NCBI RefSeq assembly: GCF_018130385.1
Contig: NZ_JAFCLU010000004.1
Location: forward strand, 248,001-312,000
DNA: 64,000 nt
Source of the DNA: Bradyrhizobium sp. AUGA SZCCT0283
GTDB lineage: Bacteria > Pseudomonadota > Alphaproteobacteria > Rhizobiales > Xanthobacteraceae
Direction: 5' to 3'
In this document: positions 55,947 through 64,000 of the stretch, piece by piece
How the letters are laid out: every line of letters starts with the position of its first letter
Numbering within the stretch: position 1 is the stretch's first letter
Notes under the pieces: generated by a model
What the model was told of the DNA's origin: nothing
The model's database searches: none
The model's input: the letters and a program-made list of their open reading frames with translations, nothing else
Translations under genes and position numbers: made by a program

Positions 55947-57677
55947 TTATTTCTTTTTCAGGACGCTTTGCGGGTTGAGGTTGCCGATGCGGCCGCTCTC
56001 GGAGCCGGCCGCCGGATCGATCACCGCGTTGATGAGCGTCGGCTTGCCGGAATCCATCGCCGCGTTGACGGCGCGCTTCAATTCGTCGGGCGAGGTGGCA
56101 TTGATGCCGACGCCGCCGAAGGCTTCCATCATCTTGTCGTAGCGCGAGCCCTTGACGAACACCGTCGTCGCCGGATCGGAACCGCCCGCATTGACGTCGG
56201 TGCCGCGATAGATGCCGTCATTGTTGAAGATGACGATGCAGACCGGAAGCTGGTAGCGGCAGATGGTCTCGATCTCCATGCCGGAGAAACCGAAGGCCGA
56301 GTCGCCCTCGATCGCGAGCACCGGCTTGCCGGTTTCGACGGCGGCCGCGATCGAGTAGCCCATGCCGATGCCCATCACGCCCCAGGTGCCGACGTCGAGG
56401 CGCTTGCGCGGCTTGTACATGTCGATGACGCCGCGGGCGAGGTCGAGCGTATTGGCGCCTTCGTTGACGAGAATGGCGTCGGGCCGCTCCTTGATGATGG
56501 TGCGCAGCGCGCCGAGCGCGCCGTGATAATCCATCGGCGAAGCGTTGCTCATCAGCTTCGGCGCCATCTTGGCGACGTTGTCGTCACGCTTCTTGTTGAC
56601 GGTGTTGACCCAGTCGGCCGGCGCAGCCGACCAGCTGCCGCCCATGCCCTCGAGCAGGGCGGAGACGCAGGAGCCGATATCGCCGACCACGGGGGCCACG
56701 ATCTCGACGTTGGAATCCATTTCCTTCGGCTCGATGTCGACCTGGATGAACTTCTTCGGGGCATCGCCCCAGGTCTTGCCCTTGCCGTGCGAAAGCAGCC
56801 AGTTGAGGCGGGCGCCGATCAGCATGACGACGTCGGCGTCCTTCAGCACGGTCGAGCGCGCAGCACCCGCTGATTGCGCATGGGTGTCCGGCAAGAGGCC
56901 CTTGGCCATGCTCATCTGCAGGAATGGCGCGCCGGTCTTTTCGACGAAGGCGCGGATCTCGTCGTCGGCCTGCGCATAGGCTGCGCCCTTGCCGAGAATG
57001 ATGAGGGGGCGTTTCGCCCCCTTGAGCACGTCAAGCGCGCGCTTCACCGCTGACGGGGCAGGGATCTGGGCGGGCGCTGCGTCGATCACCTTGACCAGCG
57101 ACTTCGCGCCGGCAGCCGCGTCCATCACCTGACCGAAAAGTTTTGCGGGCAGGTCGAGATAGACACCGCCCGGGCGGCCCGAGACGGCGGCACGGATCGC
57201 GCGCGCCAGGCCAATGCCGATGTCGGCGGCGTGCAGCACGCGGAAGGCCGCCTTGCAAAGCGGCTTGGCGATCGCAAGCTGGTCCATTTCTTCATAGTCG
57301 CCCTGCTGCAGGTCGACGATCTCGCGTTCGGAGGAGCCCGAAATCAGGATCATCGGGAAGCAGTTAGTGGTGGCGTGGGCGAGCGCGGTGAGGCCGTTGA
57401 GGAAACCGGGCGCCGAGACGGTGAGGCAGACGCCCGGTTTCTTGGTCAGGTAACCGGCAATGGAAGCGGCGTAGCCGGCATTCTGCTCGTGGCGGAACGA
57501 GAGCACGCGAATGCCCTCGGCCTGCATCATGCGTCCAAGATCCGTGATCGGGATGCCCGGCACACCATAGATGGTGTTGATGCCGTTGAGCTTGAGCGCA
57601 TCGATAACGAGATGAAAGCCATCCGTCAGCTCCTGCTCGGTGCCCGGTGCTTCGGATTTGGTCGCGGTATTCAGCAT
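55947..57677 (-). CDS. oxc: Oxalyl-CoA decarboxylase
   Basis: A 576-residue thiamine-diphosphate enzyme that releases CO2 from oxalyl-CoA to give formyl-CoA. The N-terminal domain begins [20 protein letters not shown] and carries the activating Glu in [12 protein letters not shown]; the C-terminal domain has the ThDP/Mg motif [14 protein letters not shown]...NND. ATG 57677 is preferred because AGGGAG sits nine bases before it; ATG 57686 is directly against that site. It lies 64 bases after gntR in the same direction and upstream of frc. Confidence 0.94.
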   Translation of the reverse strand: MLNTATKSEAPGTEQELTDGFHLVIDALKLNGINTIYGVPGIPITDLGRMMQAEGIRVLSFRHEQNAGYAASIAGYLTKKPGVCLTVSAPGFLNGLTALAHATTNCFPMILISGSSEREIVDLQQGDYEEMDQLAIAKPLCKAAFRVLHAADIGIGLARAIRAAVSGRPGGVYLDLPAKLFGQVMDAAAGAKSLVKVIDAAPAQIPAPSAVKRALDVLKGAKRPLIILGKGAAYAQADDEIRAFVEKTGAPFLQMSMAKGLLPDTHAQSAGAARSTVLKDADVVMLIGARLNWLLSHGKGKTWGDAPKKFIQVDIEPKEMDSNVEIVAPVVGDIGSCVSALLEGMGGSWSAAPADWVNTVNKKRDDNVAKMAPKLMSNASPMDYHGALGALRTIIKERPDAILVNEGANTLDLARGVIDMYKPRKRLDVGTWGVMGIGMGYSIAAAVETGKPVLAIEGDSAFGFSGMEIETICRYQLPVCIVIFNNDGIYRGTDVNAGGSDPATTVFVKGSRYDKMMEAFGGVGINATSPDELKRAVNAAMDSGKPTLINAVIDPAAGSESGRIGNLNPQSVLKKK

Positions 57678-57741
57678 GGGCTTCATCTCCCTGATCGTTT
57701 GGTTCGGACGAGCTTTCGTCGTCTTCTGGTGCGAAGTTGCG

Positions 57742-58473
57742 TTACGTAAATAGTTCCTGGCCGTGCGCTTCGACGTAGGCGGCAAGACCCAGCGTGTGGT
57801 CGCGCGCGCGCTTCTCGGCGAGTTCGGTATCGCGTGCTTCCAGCGCCTCGATGATCGCCAGATGCTCGGGCAGCGAGGTCGCGGTGCGATCCTTCCGCCC
57901 GATGGTCAGTTGCCGGTAGCCGCGCACATGCAAGAGGATGTCGTTGGTCATATCGACCAGCACCGGCGATTCCGACAGCGAGATCAGCGCCTGGTGGAAG
58001 GCGATATTGGCCTTGGAATATTCCTCGATATGATCCTGCGGCAGGCGATCCTTGCCAAAGTCCTTGAAGAAATCGCGCAGCGCCGTGATGTCCTTCTTGC
58101 GCGCGGTGGTCGTGATCAGGCGTGCGGCCATGCTCTCGAGCGCGGCCCAGGCCCGGATCATGTCGACGATCTCGGTCTTGGTGCGGCGGACCACGACGAT
58201 GCCGCGACGCGGAACCGTTTTGACGAAGCCATCTTGTTCGAGCATCGCGATGGCTTCGCGAATAGGGGTGCGGCTGACGCCGAGGCGTTCGGACAGTGCG
58301 CGCTCGTCGAGCATGACCTGCTCGGGCGTCGCGTAGATGTCCATCTTGAGAATGGCTTCCTTCAAGGCCTCGTAGGCCTTGTTCTTGAAGCTCGTCTCGG
58401 GCGCAATCCGGACGATTGCAATATCAGCCTCAGCCATGACAGGCGGCGCCTTGGTTTGTTTTCGTTCGGGCAC
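57742..58473 (-). CDS. GntR-family (FCD-domain) transcriptional regulator
   Basis: A 243-residue regulator: winged helix (about 28-98; [42 protein letters not shown]) and an all-helical FCD ligand domain (about 105-230) with the metal/ligand residues of the FadR C-terminal type ([22 protein letters not shown]). The start is GTG 58473, seven bases from GGAGGAG. It is divergent from the acyl-CoA synthetase gene and first in line with oxc-frc. I propose it recognises the TGGCAT-N5-ATRCCA dyads found before six units here, with an acyl-CoA or a short organic acid as ligand. Confidence 0.9.
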   Translation of the reverse strand: MPERKQTKAPPVMAEADIAIVRIAPETSFKNKAYEALKEAILKMDIYATPEQVMLDERALSERLGVSRTPIREAIAMLEQDGFVKTVPRRGIVVVRRTKTEIVDMIRAWAALESMAARLITTTARKKDITALRDFFKDFGKDRLPQDHIEEYSKANIAFHQALISLSESPVLVDMTNDILLHVRGYRQLTIGRKDRTATSLPEHLAIIEALEARDTELAEKRARDHTLGLAAYVEAHGQELFT

Positions 58474-58533
58474 GACTCGTCTCCTCCCTGGTTTGGAGAC
58501 GTCTTCTTAGCAGAAGAAATGCTCGAATATTTT

Positions 58534-58550
58534 TGGCATACCAAATACCA
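58534..58550 (-). promoter_or_regulatory. Operator D (GntR-type dyad) before gntR
   Basis: Read on the minus strand: TGGTAT-TTGGT-ATGCCA, with TTGACA three bases before it. Implies autoregulation of gntR-oxc-frc. Confidence 0.65.
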
Positions 58551-58614
58551 GGATGTCAAGATGCCCGTGTTTTCGCTGTTTCTGCGCGATAGTTTGTCTT
58601 GACAATCTGATCTC

Positions 58615-58631
58615 TGGCATACCAAATGCCA
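58615..58631 (+). promoter_or_regulatory. Operator E (GntR-type dyad) before the acyl-CoA synthetase
   Basis: TGGCAT-ACCAA-ATGCCA, the perfect symmetric form, 26 bases before the start codon; a TTGACA lies at 58599-58604. Confidence 0.7.
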
Positions 58632-58656
58632 TAAAACTAGCCCCAGGAGGAAGCCT

Positions 58657-60822
58657 ATGTCAAATTCTGCAGATGCGGCCCGCAAGATCGCCGAGCCCAG
58701 TGCCCACCAGGCTGTCCGCCGGGTGCTCGATACGGTGAAAGCCGAGAAGCGCACCAGCCTCACCGCGCCGGAAGGCAAGCTGGTGTGCGACGCCTACGGC
58801 ATCCCGGTTCCGAAGGAAGGCGTGGCGAAGTCCGCCGCCGAGGCCGCCAAGCTCGCAACGGGCATGGGTTTCCCGGTGGTGATGAAAATCGTCTCGCCGG
58901 ACATTCTTCACAAGACCGAAGCCGGCGGCGTCGTGGTCGGCGTCAAGACCGCGACTGACGCGGAAAAGACCTACGAGACCATCCTCGCCAACGCCAAGAA
59001 GTATAAGGCCGACGCCAAGATCGAGGGCATCCAGGTCCAGCAGATGCTGGCTGGAGGCACCGAGGTCATCGTCGGCTCCATCACCGACGGCTCGTTCGGC
59101 AAGCTGGTGGCTTTCGGCCTCGGCGGCGTGCTGGTTGAAGTGCTGAAGGACATTACCTTCCGCCTCGCGCCCGCCACCAAGGACGATGCCCTGTCGATGC
59201 TCGACGGCATCCAGGCCCATGACATGCTGAAGGGCGTGCGCGGCGGCGATCCGGTCTCTCGCGAGGCGCTGGCAGACGTCATCGTCAAGGTGTCGCAGCT
59301 CGTCAGCGATTTCCCCGAAATCGTCGAACTCGATCTCAATCCCGTATTCGCCACCAAGAAGGACGCGATCGCCGCCGACGTGCGCATCGTCGTCGACTTC
59401 GACTACAAGCCGCGCCCGGCGCCGCGCCCGACCGAAGAAATCGTCACGGCGATGAACCGCATCATGCAGCCGAAGGCCGTTGCCGTGATCGGTGCCTCCG
59501 CCGAGGACGGCAAGATCGGCAACTCCGTGATGAAGAACCTGATCAATGGCGGCTACAAGGGCGAGATCTATCCGATCCACCCCAAGGCAGCCGAGATCCT
59601 GGGCTACAAGGCCTACAAGAGCGTCAAGGACGTCCCCGGCGTGATCGACACGGCGGTGTTCGCGATCCCCGCGAAGTTCGTCGCGGGCGCGCTGGTCGAA
59701 TGCGGCGAAAAGAAAATTCCAGGCGCCGTTCTGATTCCCTCGGGCTTTGCCGAAGCCGGCGCGCCCGAATTGCAGGCCGAAATCGTCGAGATCGGCAAGA
59801 AGTACAACGTCCGCCTGATGGGGCCGAACATCTATGGCTTCTATTATACGCCGGCCAATCTCTGCGCCACGTTCTGCACGGCCTATGACGTCAAGGGCCA
59901 CGCGGCGCTGTCGTCGCAGTCCGGCGGCATCGGCATGGCGATCATCGGCTTCTCGCGCTCGGCCAAGATGGGCGTCTCCGCGATCGTCGGCCTCGGCAAC
60001 AAGTCCGATATCGACGAGGACGATCTGCTCGCCTTCTTCGAACAGGATCCGAACACCAACCTGATCGCCCAGCACTGCGAAGACTTAAAAGACGGCCGCG
60101 CCTTCGCGGAAGCCGCCAAGCGTGTCTCCAAGAAGAAGCCGGTCATCGTGCTCAAGGCCGGCCGTACCTCGGCCGGTGCCAAGGCGGCCTCGTCGCATAC
60201 CGGCGCACTCGCCGGCAACGACAAGATCTACGAGGACGTATTCGCCCAGTCAGGCGTGATCCGCGCCCGGTCTTTAAGGCAATTGCTCGAATTCGCGCGC
60301 GGCGTGCCGGTACTGCCGACGCCGAAGGGCGAGAACGTGCTGATCATCACCGGCGCGGGCGGTTCGGGCGTGCTGCTGTCGGATTCGGTTGTGGATAACG
60401 GCCTGTCGCTGATGACGATGCCGCCGGATCTCGACGCCGCGTTCCGCAAATTCATCCCGCCGTTCGGCGCGGCCGGAAATCCTGTGGATATCACCGGCGG
60501 CGAGCCGCCGATCACCTATGTCAACACCGTCAAGCTCGGCCTGTCGGATGAGCGGATTCATTCGCTGATCCTCGGCTACTGGCACACGATCGTCACGCCG
60601 CCGATGGTGTTCGCCCGCAACATGGTCGAGGTGAAGAAGGAGATGGAAGCCAAGGGCTTCGTCAAGCCGATCGTCGCCTCGCTCGCCGGCGACGTCGAGG
60701 TCGAGGAGGCCGCCGAATATCTCTACCAGAACGGCATCCCGGCCTATGCCTATTCGACCGAACTGCCGGTCGAGGTGCTCGGCGCCAAGTACAAGTGGGC
60801 GCGCGGCGCGGGCCTGCTCTGA
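58657..60822 (+). CDS. NDP-forming acyl-CoA synthetase (fused subunits)
   Basis: A 721-residue ADP-forming acid-CoA ligase. Domain order is ATP-grasp first (about 35-250; PVVMKIVSPDILHKTEAGGV), then CoA-binding Rossmann (about 262-395; QPKAVAVIGASAEDGKIGNS) and succinyl-CoA-ligase-like domain with the phosphorylated His514 in SSHTGALAG. Its position opposite gntR and the operator in front make oxalate, formate or acetate the likely acids: it could prime the oxalyl-CoA cycle or recover ATP from formyl-CoA. The start at 58657 has CAGGAGG upstream. Perfect hairpin after the stop. Confidence 0.87.
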   Translation: MSNSADAARKIAEPSAHQAVRRVLDTVKAEKRTSLTAPEGKLVCDAYGIPVPKEGVAKSAAEAAKLATGMGFPVVMKIVSPDILHKTEAGGVVVGVKTATDAEKTYETILANAKKYKADAKIEGIQVQQMLAGGTEVIVGSITDGSFGKLVAFGLGGVLVEVLKDITFRLAPATKDDALSMLDGIQAHDMLKGVRGGDPVSREALADVIVKVSQLVSDFPEIVELDLNPVFATKKDAIAADVRIVVDFDYKPRPAPRPTEEIVTAMNRIMQPKAVAVIGASAEDGKIGNSVMKNLINGGYKGEIYPIHPKAAEILGYKAYKSVKDVPGVIDTAVFAIPAKFVAGALVECGEKKIPGAVLIPSGFAEAGAPELQAEIVEIGKKYNVRLMGPNIYGFYYTPANLCATFCTAYDVKGHAALSSQSGGIGMAIIGFSRSAKMGVSAIVGLGNKSDIDEDDLLAFFEQDPNTNLIAQHCEDLKDGRAFAEAAKRVSKKKPVIVLKAGRTSAGAKAASSHTGALAGNDKIYEDVFAQSGVIRARSLRQLLEFARGVPVLPTPKGENVLIITGAGGSGVLLSDSVVDNGLSLMTMPPDLDAAFRKFIPPFGAAGNPVDITGGEPPITYVNTVKLGLSDERIHSLILGYWHTIVTPPMVFARNMVEVKKEMEAKGFVKPIVASLAGDVEVEEAAEYLYQNGIPAYAYSTELPVEVLGAKYKWARGAGLL

Positions 60823-60835
60823 GCATATCCACAAC

Positions 60836-60871
60836 AAGTGCCGCTTCGGAAAACCATCCGAAGCGGCACTT
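60836..60871 (+). terminator. Terminator of the acyl-CoA synthetase gene
   Basis: AAGTGCCGCTTCGGA (60836-60850) pairs perfectly with TCCGAAGCGGCACTT (60857-60871), followed by TTTGTCT; 15-bp stem. Confidence 0.88.
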
Positions 60872-60946
60872 TTGTCTGACGAATTATAAGAAACGGAACT
60901 GGCCGATCTCGCTAGCAGTCTGACTCACGGATGGATGCAGGTCGCG

Positions 60947-61795
60947 ATGAAGAGAGACGTGATCCGGCGCAAGGCCATCGAGCCGAAATCCAGTACGGAC
61001 CATGAGACCGACGCGCGCGATAGCGGCGTCCAGTCGGTCGATCGCGCGCTCTCGATCATCGAAACGCTGGCCGAGGACGACGAAGGCTATCGCCTGAGCG
61101 ATCTCGCCATCCGCACGGGCCTTTCGACCTCGACGGTCCATCGCCTGCTAGGGACGCTGGAAAACCGTCGCTTCGTGCAGTTCGATCGCACTCAGTCGAA
61201 ATGGCATGTCGGCGCGCGCTGTTTCACGGTTGGCGCGACCTTCGCCCGCCGCCGCAATTTCTCGGCGCAGGCGGTGCCTTATTTGCGCAAGCTGCGCGAC
61301 CTGACGCGCGAAACCGCCAATCTCGCCGTCGTCGATGACGAATTCATCATTGTGCTGACCCGCATGGAAAGCCGCGAGATCATGCGTTCGCTAACCAAGG
61401 TCGGCGGCCGTGTCGCGATGGTGGCGTCCGGCGTCGGCAAGGCGGTGCTGGCGACCTATTCGGATGCTGACGTCAGCGCCATCATCCGCCATCACGGCAT
61501 GCCGCGGTTGACGGAAAAGTCGATCGTGCGGCCGGGCGACCTGTTCAAGGAACTCGAAAAAATCCGCCGCCAGGGTTTTGCCATCGACGACGAGGAGGCC
61601 TGCATGGGCCTGCGCTGCATCGCCGCCGTCGTCTACAACGACTGCGCCGAGCCCTTGGCGGCGATTTCCGTCTCGGGCATGACCAGCCGCCTTACCGACG
61701 ACCGCCTGCCGATGCTCGGGCAGACGGTGCGGGAAGTCGCAGCGGAATTGACGGTGGCGCTTGGCGGCGCGTTGCCGGCGGCGAAACCGGCTTGA
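60947..61795 (+). CDS. IclR-family regulator, BhcR-like
   Basis: A 282-residue IclR protein: winged helix (about 25-90; GVQSVDRALSIIETLAEDDEG, LSTSTVHRLLGTLENRRFVQFD) and IclR effector domain (about 105-270; GKAVLATY, IDDEEACMGLRCIAAVVYND, ISVSGMTSRL). Text such as GVQSVDRAL and FTVGATFARRRNFSAQAVPYLRKLRDLT resembles BhcR, the glyoxylate-responsive activator of the beta-hydroxyaspartate cycle. Starts at ATG 60947 or 60935. The oxalate locus next door makes a C2-acid regulator plausible, but the cycle genes are not in the window. Confidence 0.82.
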   Translation: MKRDVIRRKAIEPKSSTDHETDARDSGVQSVDRALSIIETLAEDDEGYRLSDLAIRTGLSTSTVHRLLGTLENRRFVQFDRTQSKWHVGARCFTVGATFARRRNFSAQAVPYLRKLRDLTRETANLAVVDDEFIIVLTRMESREIMRSLTKVGGRVAMVASGVGKAVLATYSDADVSAIIRHHGMPRLTEKSIVRPGDLFKELEKIRRQGFAIDDEEACMGLRCIAAVVYNDCAEPLAAISVSGMTSRLTDDRLPMLGQTVREVAAELTVALGGALPAAKPA

Positions 61796-61937
61796 ACCGG
61801 GTTTGCGCTCCGTCATTGCCCGCCAGGGGCAATTAGGTCTGGCGGCGAGAGCCCCGACATCGGTATATCCATCCATCGCTGTCCAAGGCGCGGCTTCGAG
61901 GGGGCGATGTCCTCCGATTCGACGATTGGGGAAAGTC

Positions 61938-62726
61938 ATGGCTTCTGAAACCCGCTCGCCTCGTCTCGCCGTTCTGATCGATGCCGACAATGCGTCCGCA
62001 AAGATTGCGGATGGTCTGTTCGAGGAGATCGCCAAGATCGGCGAGGCCAGCGTTCGCCGCATCTATGGCGACTTCTCCAATGCAAGGTCCAAGGCCTGGG
62101 CCGATATCCTGTCGAAGCACGCCATCATACCCCAGCAGCAGTTCGCCTATACGACCGGAAAGAATGCGTCCGACATCACCCTGGTCATCGACGCCATGGA
62201 CCTGCTTCACGGTGGCCGGTTCGACGGCTTCTGCCTGGTCTCGTCCGACAGCGATTTTACGCGACTGGCCGCCCGCATCCGCGAGCACGGCGTCGATGTA
62301 TATGGGTTCGGCGAGCAGAAGACACCGGAAAGTTTTCGGCAGGCCTGCCGGAGGTTCTTCTATACCGAGAACCTGCTTGGCGGAACGGCGAACAATCAGG
62401 ACGTCGCCGCGAGGTCGCAACTGCTGCAACCGCCCGATGCGGCGACCCCGATTATCAAGAAGGTCATCGCCCAGATGGAAAGCGAAGACGGGTGGGTCGC
62501 TCTCGGCGAAGTCGGAAAAGGGCTCACCAACCTGGCTCCCGATTTCGATTCGAGGACCTACGGCTCCCGCAAGCTGAGCGACCTCGTGCGAAAGACAAAC
62601 GCTTTCGATATCGAGCAACCGAAAGGCGGAACCATGCGAATTCGGATCAAGCCGCCGGCCGGATCGCCGCCGAAGGCGCGAGGCGCCCGAAAACCTGCGC
62701 CCGTGCCGGCGGCAAAATCCGTCTGA
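61938..62726 (+). CDS. NYN-domain nuclease-like protein with C-terminal OST-HTH/LOTUS domain
   Basis: A 262-residue protein: N-terminal NYN/PIN-like RNase domain (about 8-150) with acidic residues in LIDADNASA (Asp15, Asp17), DITLVIDAMD and LVSSDSDFTRL, and a C-terminal LOTUS/OST-HTH domain (about 175-240; KKVIAQMESEDGWVALGEVG, SRKLSDLVRKTNAF), a likely RNA-binding module. Lab function in bacteria is not settled; RNA turnover is the family expectation. ATG 61938 is clear. Standalone gene. Confidence 0.87.
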   Translation: MASETRSPRLAVLIDADNASAKIADGLFEEIAKIGEASVRRIYGDFSNARSKAWADILSKHAIIPQQQFAYTTGKNASDITLVIDAMDLLHGGRFDGFCLVSSDSDFTRLAARIREHGVDVYGFGEQKTPESFRQACRRFFYTENLLGGTANNQDVAARSQLLQPPDAATPIIKKVIAQMESEDGWVALGEVGKGLTNLAPDFDSRTYGSRKLSDLVRKTNAFDIEQPKGGTMRIRIKPPAGSPPKARGARKPAPVPAAKSV

Positions 62727-62898
62727 GCCCCGACCGCAACGAGCGCCACCACAAGGCATCCATGATTAAAGGCATGGCACAGGCCCGCTTTTGGCGCAGA
62801 GCGGCCGGTTGGCGGGGCCTCTCGATCCGCTAGACTGCCCTGCAACGGATGAGCGAACGCGGTTGCGTCCTCTGCCGCCAAGAAACGCAGGGGAAACC

Positions 62899-63960
62899 AT
62901 GGGCCGGAAGATCGCGATCGTCGGAGCGGGCGCCGTCGGCGGCTATGCCGGCGCCCATATGGCGCAGGCGGGCGAGGACGTCACGTTCATCGATCCCTGG
63001 CCCGAGCATGTCGAGCATATGCGCAAGCACGGGCTGCGCGTCACCCACGCCATGGATGTTGCGGAGTTCTCGGTGCCCGTGCGCGCGCTCCATGTCACGG
63101 ATGCGCAGCAGCTCTCCAAGGAGCAGCCGGTCGACATCGCCTTCGTCTGCATGAAGTCCTACGACACGGCCTGGGCCACCATGCTGATCCGGCAATATCT
63201 GGCGCCGGACGGCTATGTCGTGTCGCTGCAGAACTGCATGAACGAGGAGACGATTGCCGGCATTGTCGGCTGGGGCAAGACGCTGGGCTGCATTGCCAGC
63301 AGCATCACGGTGAACCTGCCGGAGCCCGGCCACATCCATCGCGGCGCCGGCAAGGGCGGGGCGGCGCATACCGTGTTTCGCGCCGGCGAAGTGCACGGCC
63401 GCATCACGCCGCGGGCGGAGGAAGTCTGCCGCCTGGTCGGCTATTCCGACAGCGCCAAGGTGACGGACAATCTCTGGGGCGAGCGCTGGTCGAAACTGGT
63501 CGCCAACGTCATGGGCAACGGGCTCTCCGCCTGCACTGGGCTGCCGGGTGCGGAAATTTTGCAAAGCGAGCCGCTGCGCCGTTTCTCCACGCGGCTCGGC
63601 AGCGAAGCGATCCGCGTTGGCCAGGCGCAGGGCTATCAGCTGGAAGAGATCCTGCACCTTGCGCCCGACACGATCGCGCGCGCCGGTGAAGGAGACGAGG
63701 CGGCGATGCGCGTCTGCGACGAGCAGCGGTTCAAGGACGGCAAGCGTACCTCTTCCCAGCAGCGCCCCTCGATGGGCCAGGACATGCAGAAGGGCCGGCG
63801 CACCGAGATCGAATTCCTCAATGGCTTGGTGGTGCGCGAGGGCGAAAAGATCGGGATTCCCTGCGCCGCAAATGCCGCGCTGACCGATATCGTCAAACGC
63901 GTGGAGTGCGGTGAGTTGAGTCCGGATCCGCGGCACATCACGGAACTGCGGCTGAACTGA
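62899..63960 (+). CDS. Ketopantoate reductase-like protein
   Basis: A 353-residue ApbA/PanE-type reductase: KIAIVGAGAVGGYAGAHMAQAG at the N terminus binds NADP; the C-terminal helical domain begins NLWGERWSKLVANVMGNGLSACTG with the conserved Lys and Asn. It is a distant paralogue of the protein at 47311-48333 and longer at the C terminus, with an inserted QQRPSMGQDMQKGRRTEIEFLNG stretch also seen in many members. Start ATG 62899 after CAGGGGAAA. Substrate uncertain; no pathway partner is adjacent. Confidence 0.83.
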   Translation: MGRKIAIVGAGAVGGYAGAHMAQAGEDVTFIDPWPEHVEHMRKHGLRVTHAMDVAEFSVPVRALHVTDAQQLSKEQPVDIAFVCMKSYDTAWATMLIRQYLAPDGYVVSLQNCMNEETIAGIVGWGKTLGCIASSITVNLPEPGHIHRGAGKGGAAHTVFRAGEVHGRITPRAEEVCRLVGYSDSAKVTDNLWGERWSKLVANVMGNGLSACTGLPGAEILQSEPLRRFSTRLGSEAIRVGQAQGYQLEEILHLAPDTIARAGEGDEAAMRVCDEQRFKDGKRTSSQQRPSMGQDMQKGRRTEIEFLNGLVVREGEKIGIPCAANAALTDIVKRVECGELSPDPRHITELRLN

Positions 63961-63980
63961 GCGGCTTTGCGAGTAGTTCA

Positions 63981-64000
63981 GCGTCATTGCGAGCGCAGCG
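63981..64000. repeat. Start of another GTCATTGCGAG repeat
   Basis: GCGTCATTGCGAGCGCAGCG matches the outer arm of the element at 39655-39743; the rest lies beyond the window. Confidence 0.6.

Noticed and set aside
58660..60075. 471-codon minus-strand open frame
   Set aside because: Antisense to the acyl-CoA synthetase gene, whose domains and active histidine are clear.

Overview
The window is GC-rich chromosomal DNA from an alphaproteobacterium, very probably Bradyrhizobium or a close relative in the Nitrobacteraceae. Grounds: the gene order ccmIEFH - degP - two-component pair - glnE, the many small short-conserved proteins, and several intergenic palindromic repeat types that I remember as typical of Bradyrhizobium. 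The genus assignment is recognition from memory, not a search. I see no rRNA, tRNA, CRISPR array, phage or transposase gene.

Layout. 1-14.4 kb is a core block: a gene cut by the window edge, cytochrome c maturation genes ccmI-ccmE-ccmF-ccmH, a DUF1993 gene, a Do-type periplasmic protease, an OmpR-type response regulator, its histidine kinase and glnE. A 1.1-kb insert flanked by a perfect 17-bp direct repeat separates the response regulator from its kinase. 14.5-28 kb holds an ECF sigma/anti-sigma pair divergent from a DUF4394 gene, an MddA-like methyltransferase, a 918-residue RTX-like repeat protein divergent from a winged-helix/TPR regulator, an HD phosphohydrolase, and an orphan periplasmic binding protein next to a receptor-type class III cyclase. 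28-46.5 kb is looser: a LysR regulator, a PleC-like kinase, a cation efflux protein, an amidohydrolase, a Crp-type regulator, a desaturase, two oxidoreductases, an HWE kinase, many small proteins and dense repeats.

46.5-64 kb is the most coherent region. It looks like an oxalate metabolism locus: an OFA-family transporter, a tripartite tricarboxylate-type transporter (TctCBA), formyl-CoA:oxalate CoA-transferase (frc), oxalyl-CoA decarboxylase (oxc), a GntR/FCD regulator and an NDP-forming acyl-CoA synthetase. An IclR regulator resembling BhcR follows. Reading the non-coding DNA by eye I found six copies of a 17-bp dyad, TGGCAT-N5-ATRCCA, each in front of one transcription unit: a CBS-domain gene, the OFA transporter, tctCBA, an unnoticed 45-residue gene, gntR(-oxc-frc) and the acyl-CoA synthetase. 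Five of the six follow a TTG-type -35-like hexamer by 1-3 bases. I infer that the GntR protein represses this whole set, which places the CBS protein and the 45-residue protein in the oxalate regulon.

Proposed working of the locus: oxalate enters by the OFA and/or Tct transporter, Frc makes oxalyl-CoA, Oxc decarboxylates it to formyl-CoA, and Frc recycles the CoA. The acyl-CoA synthetase could prime or drain the CoA ester pool. Product names rest on motifs and remembered family sequences; the regulatory claims are inference.
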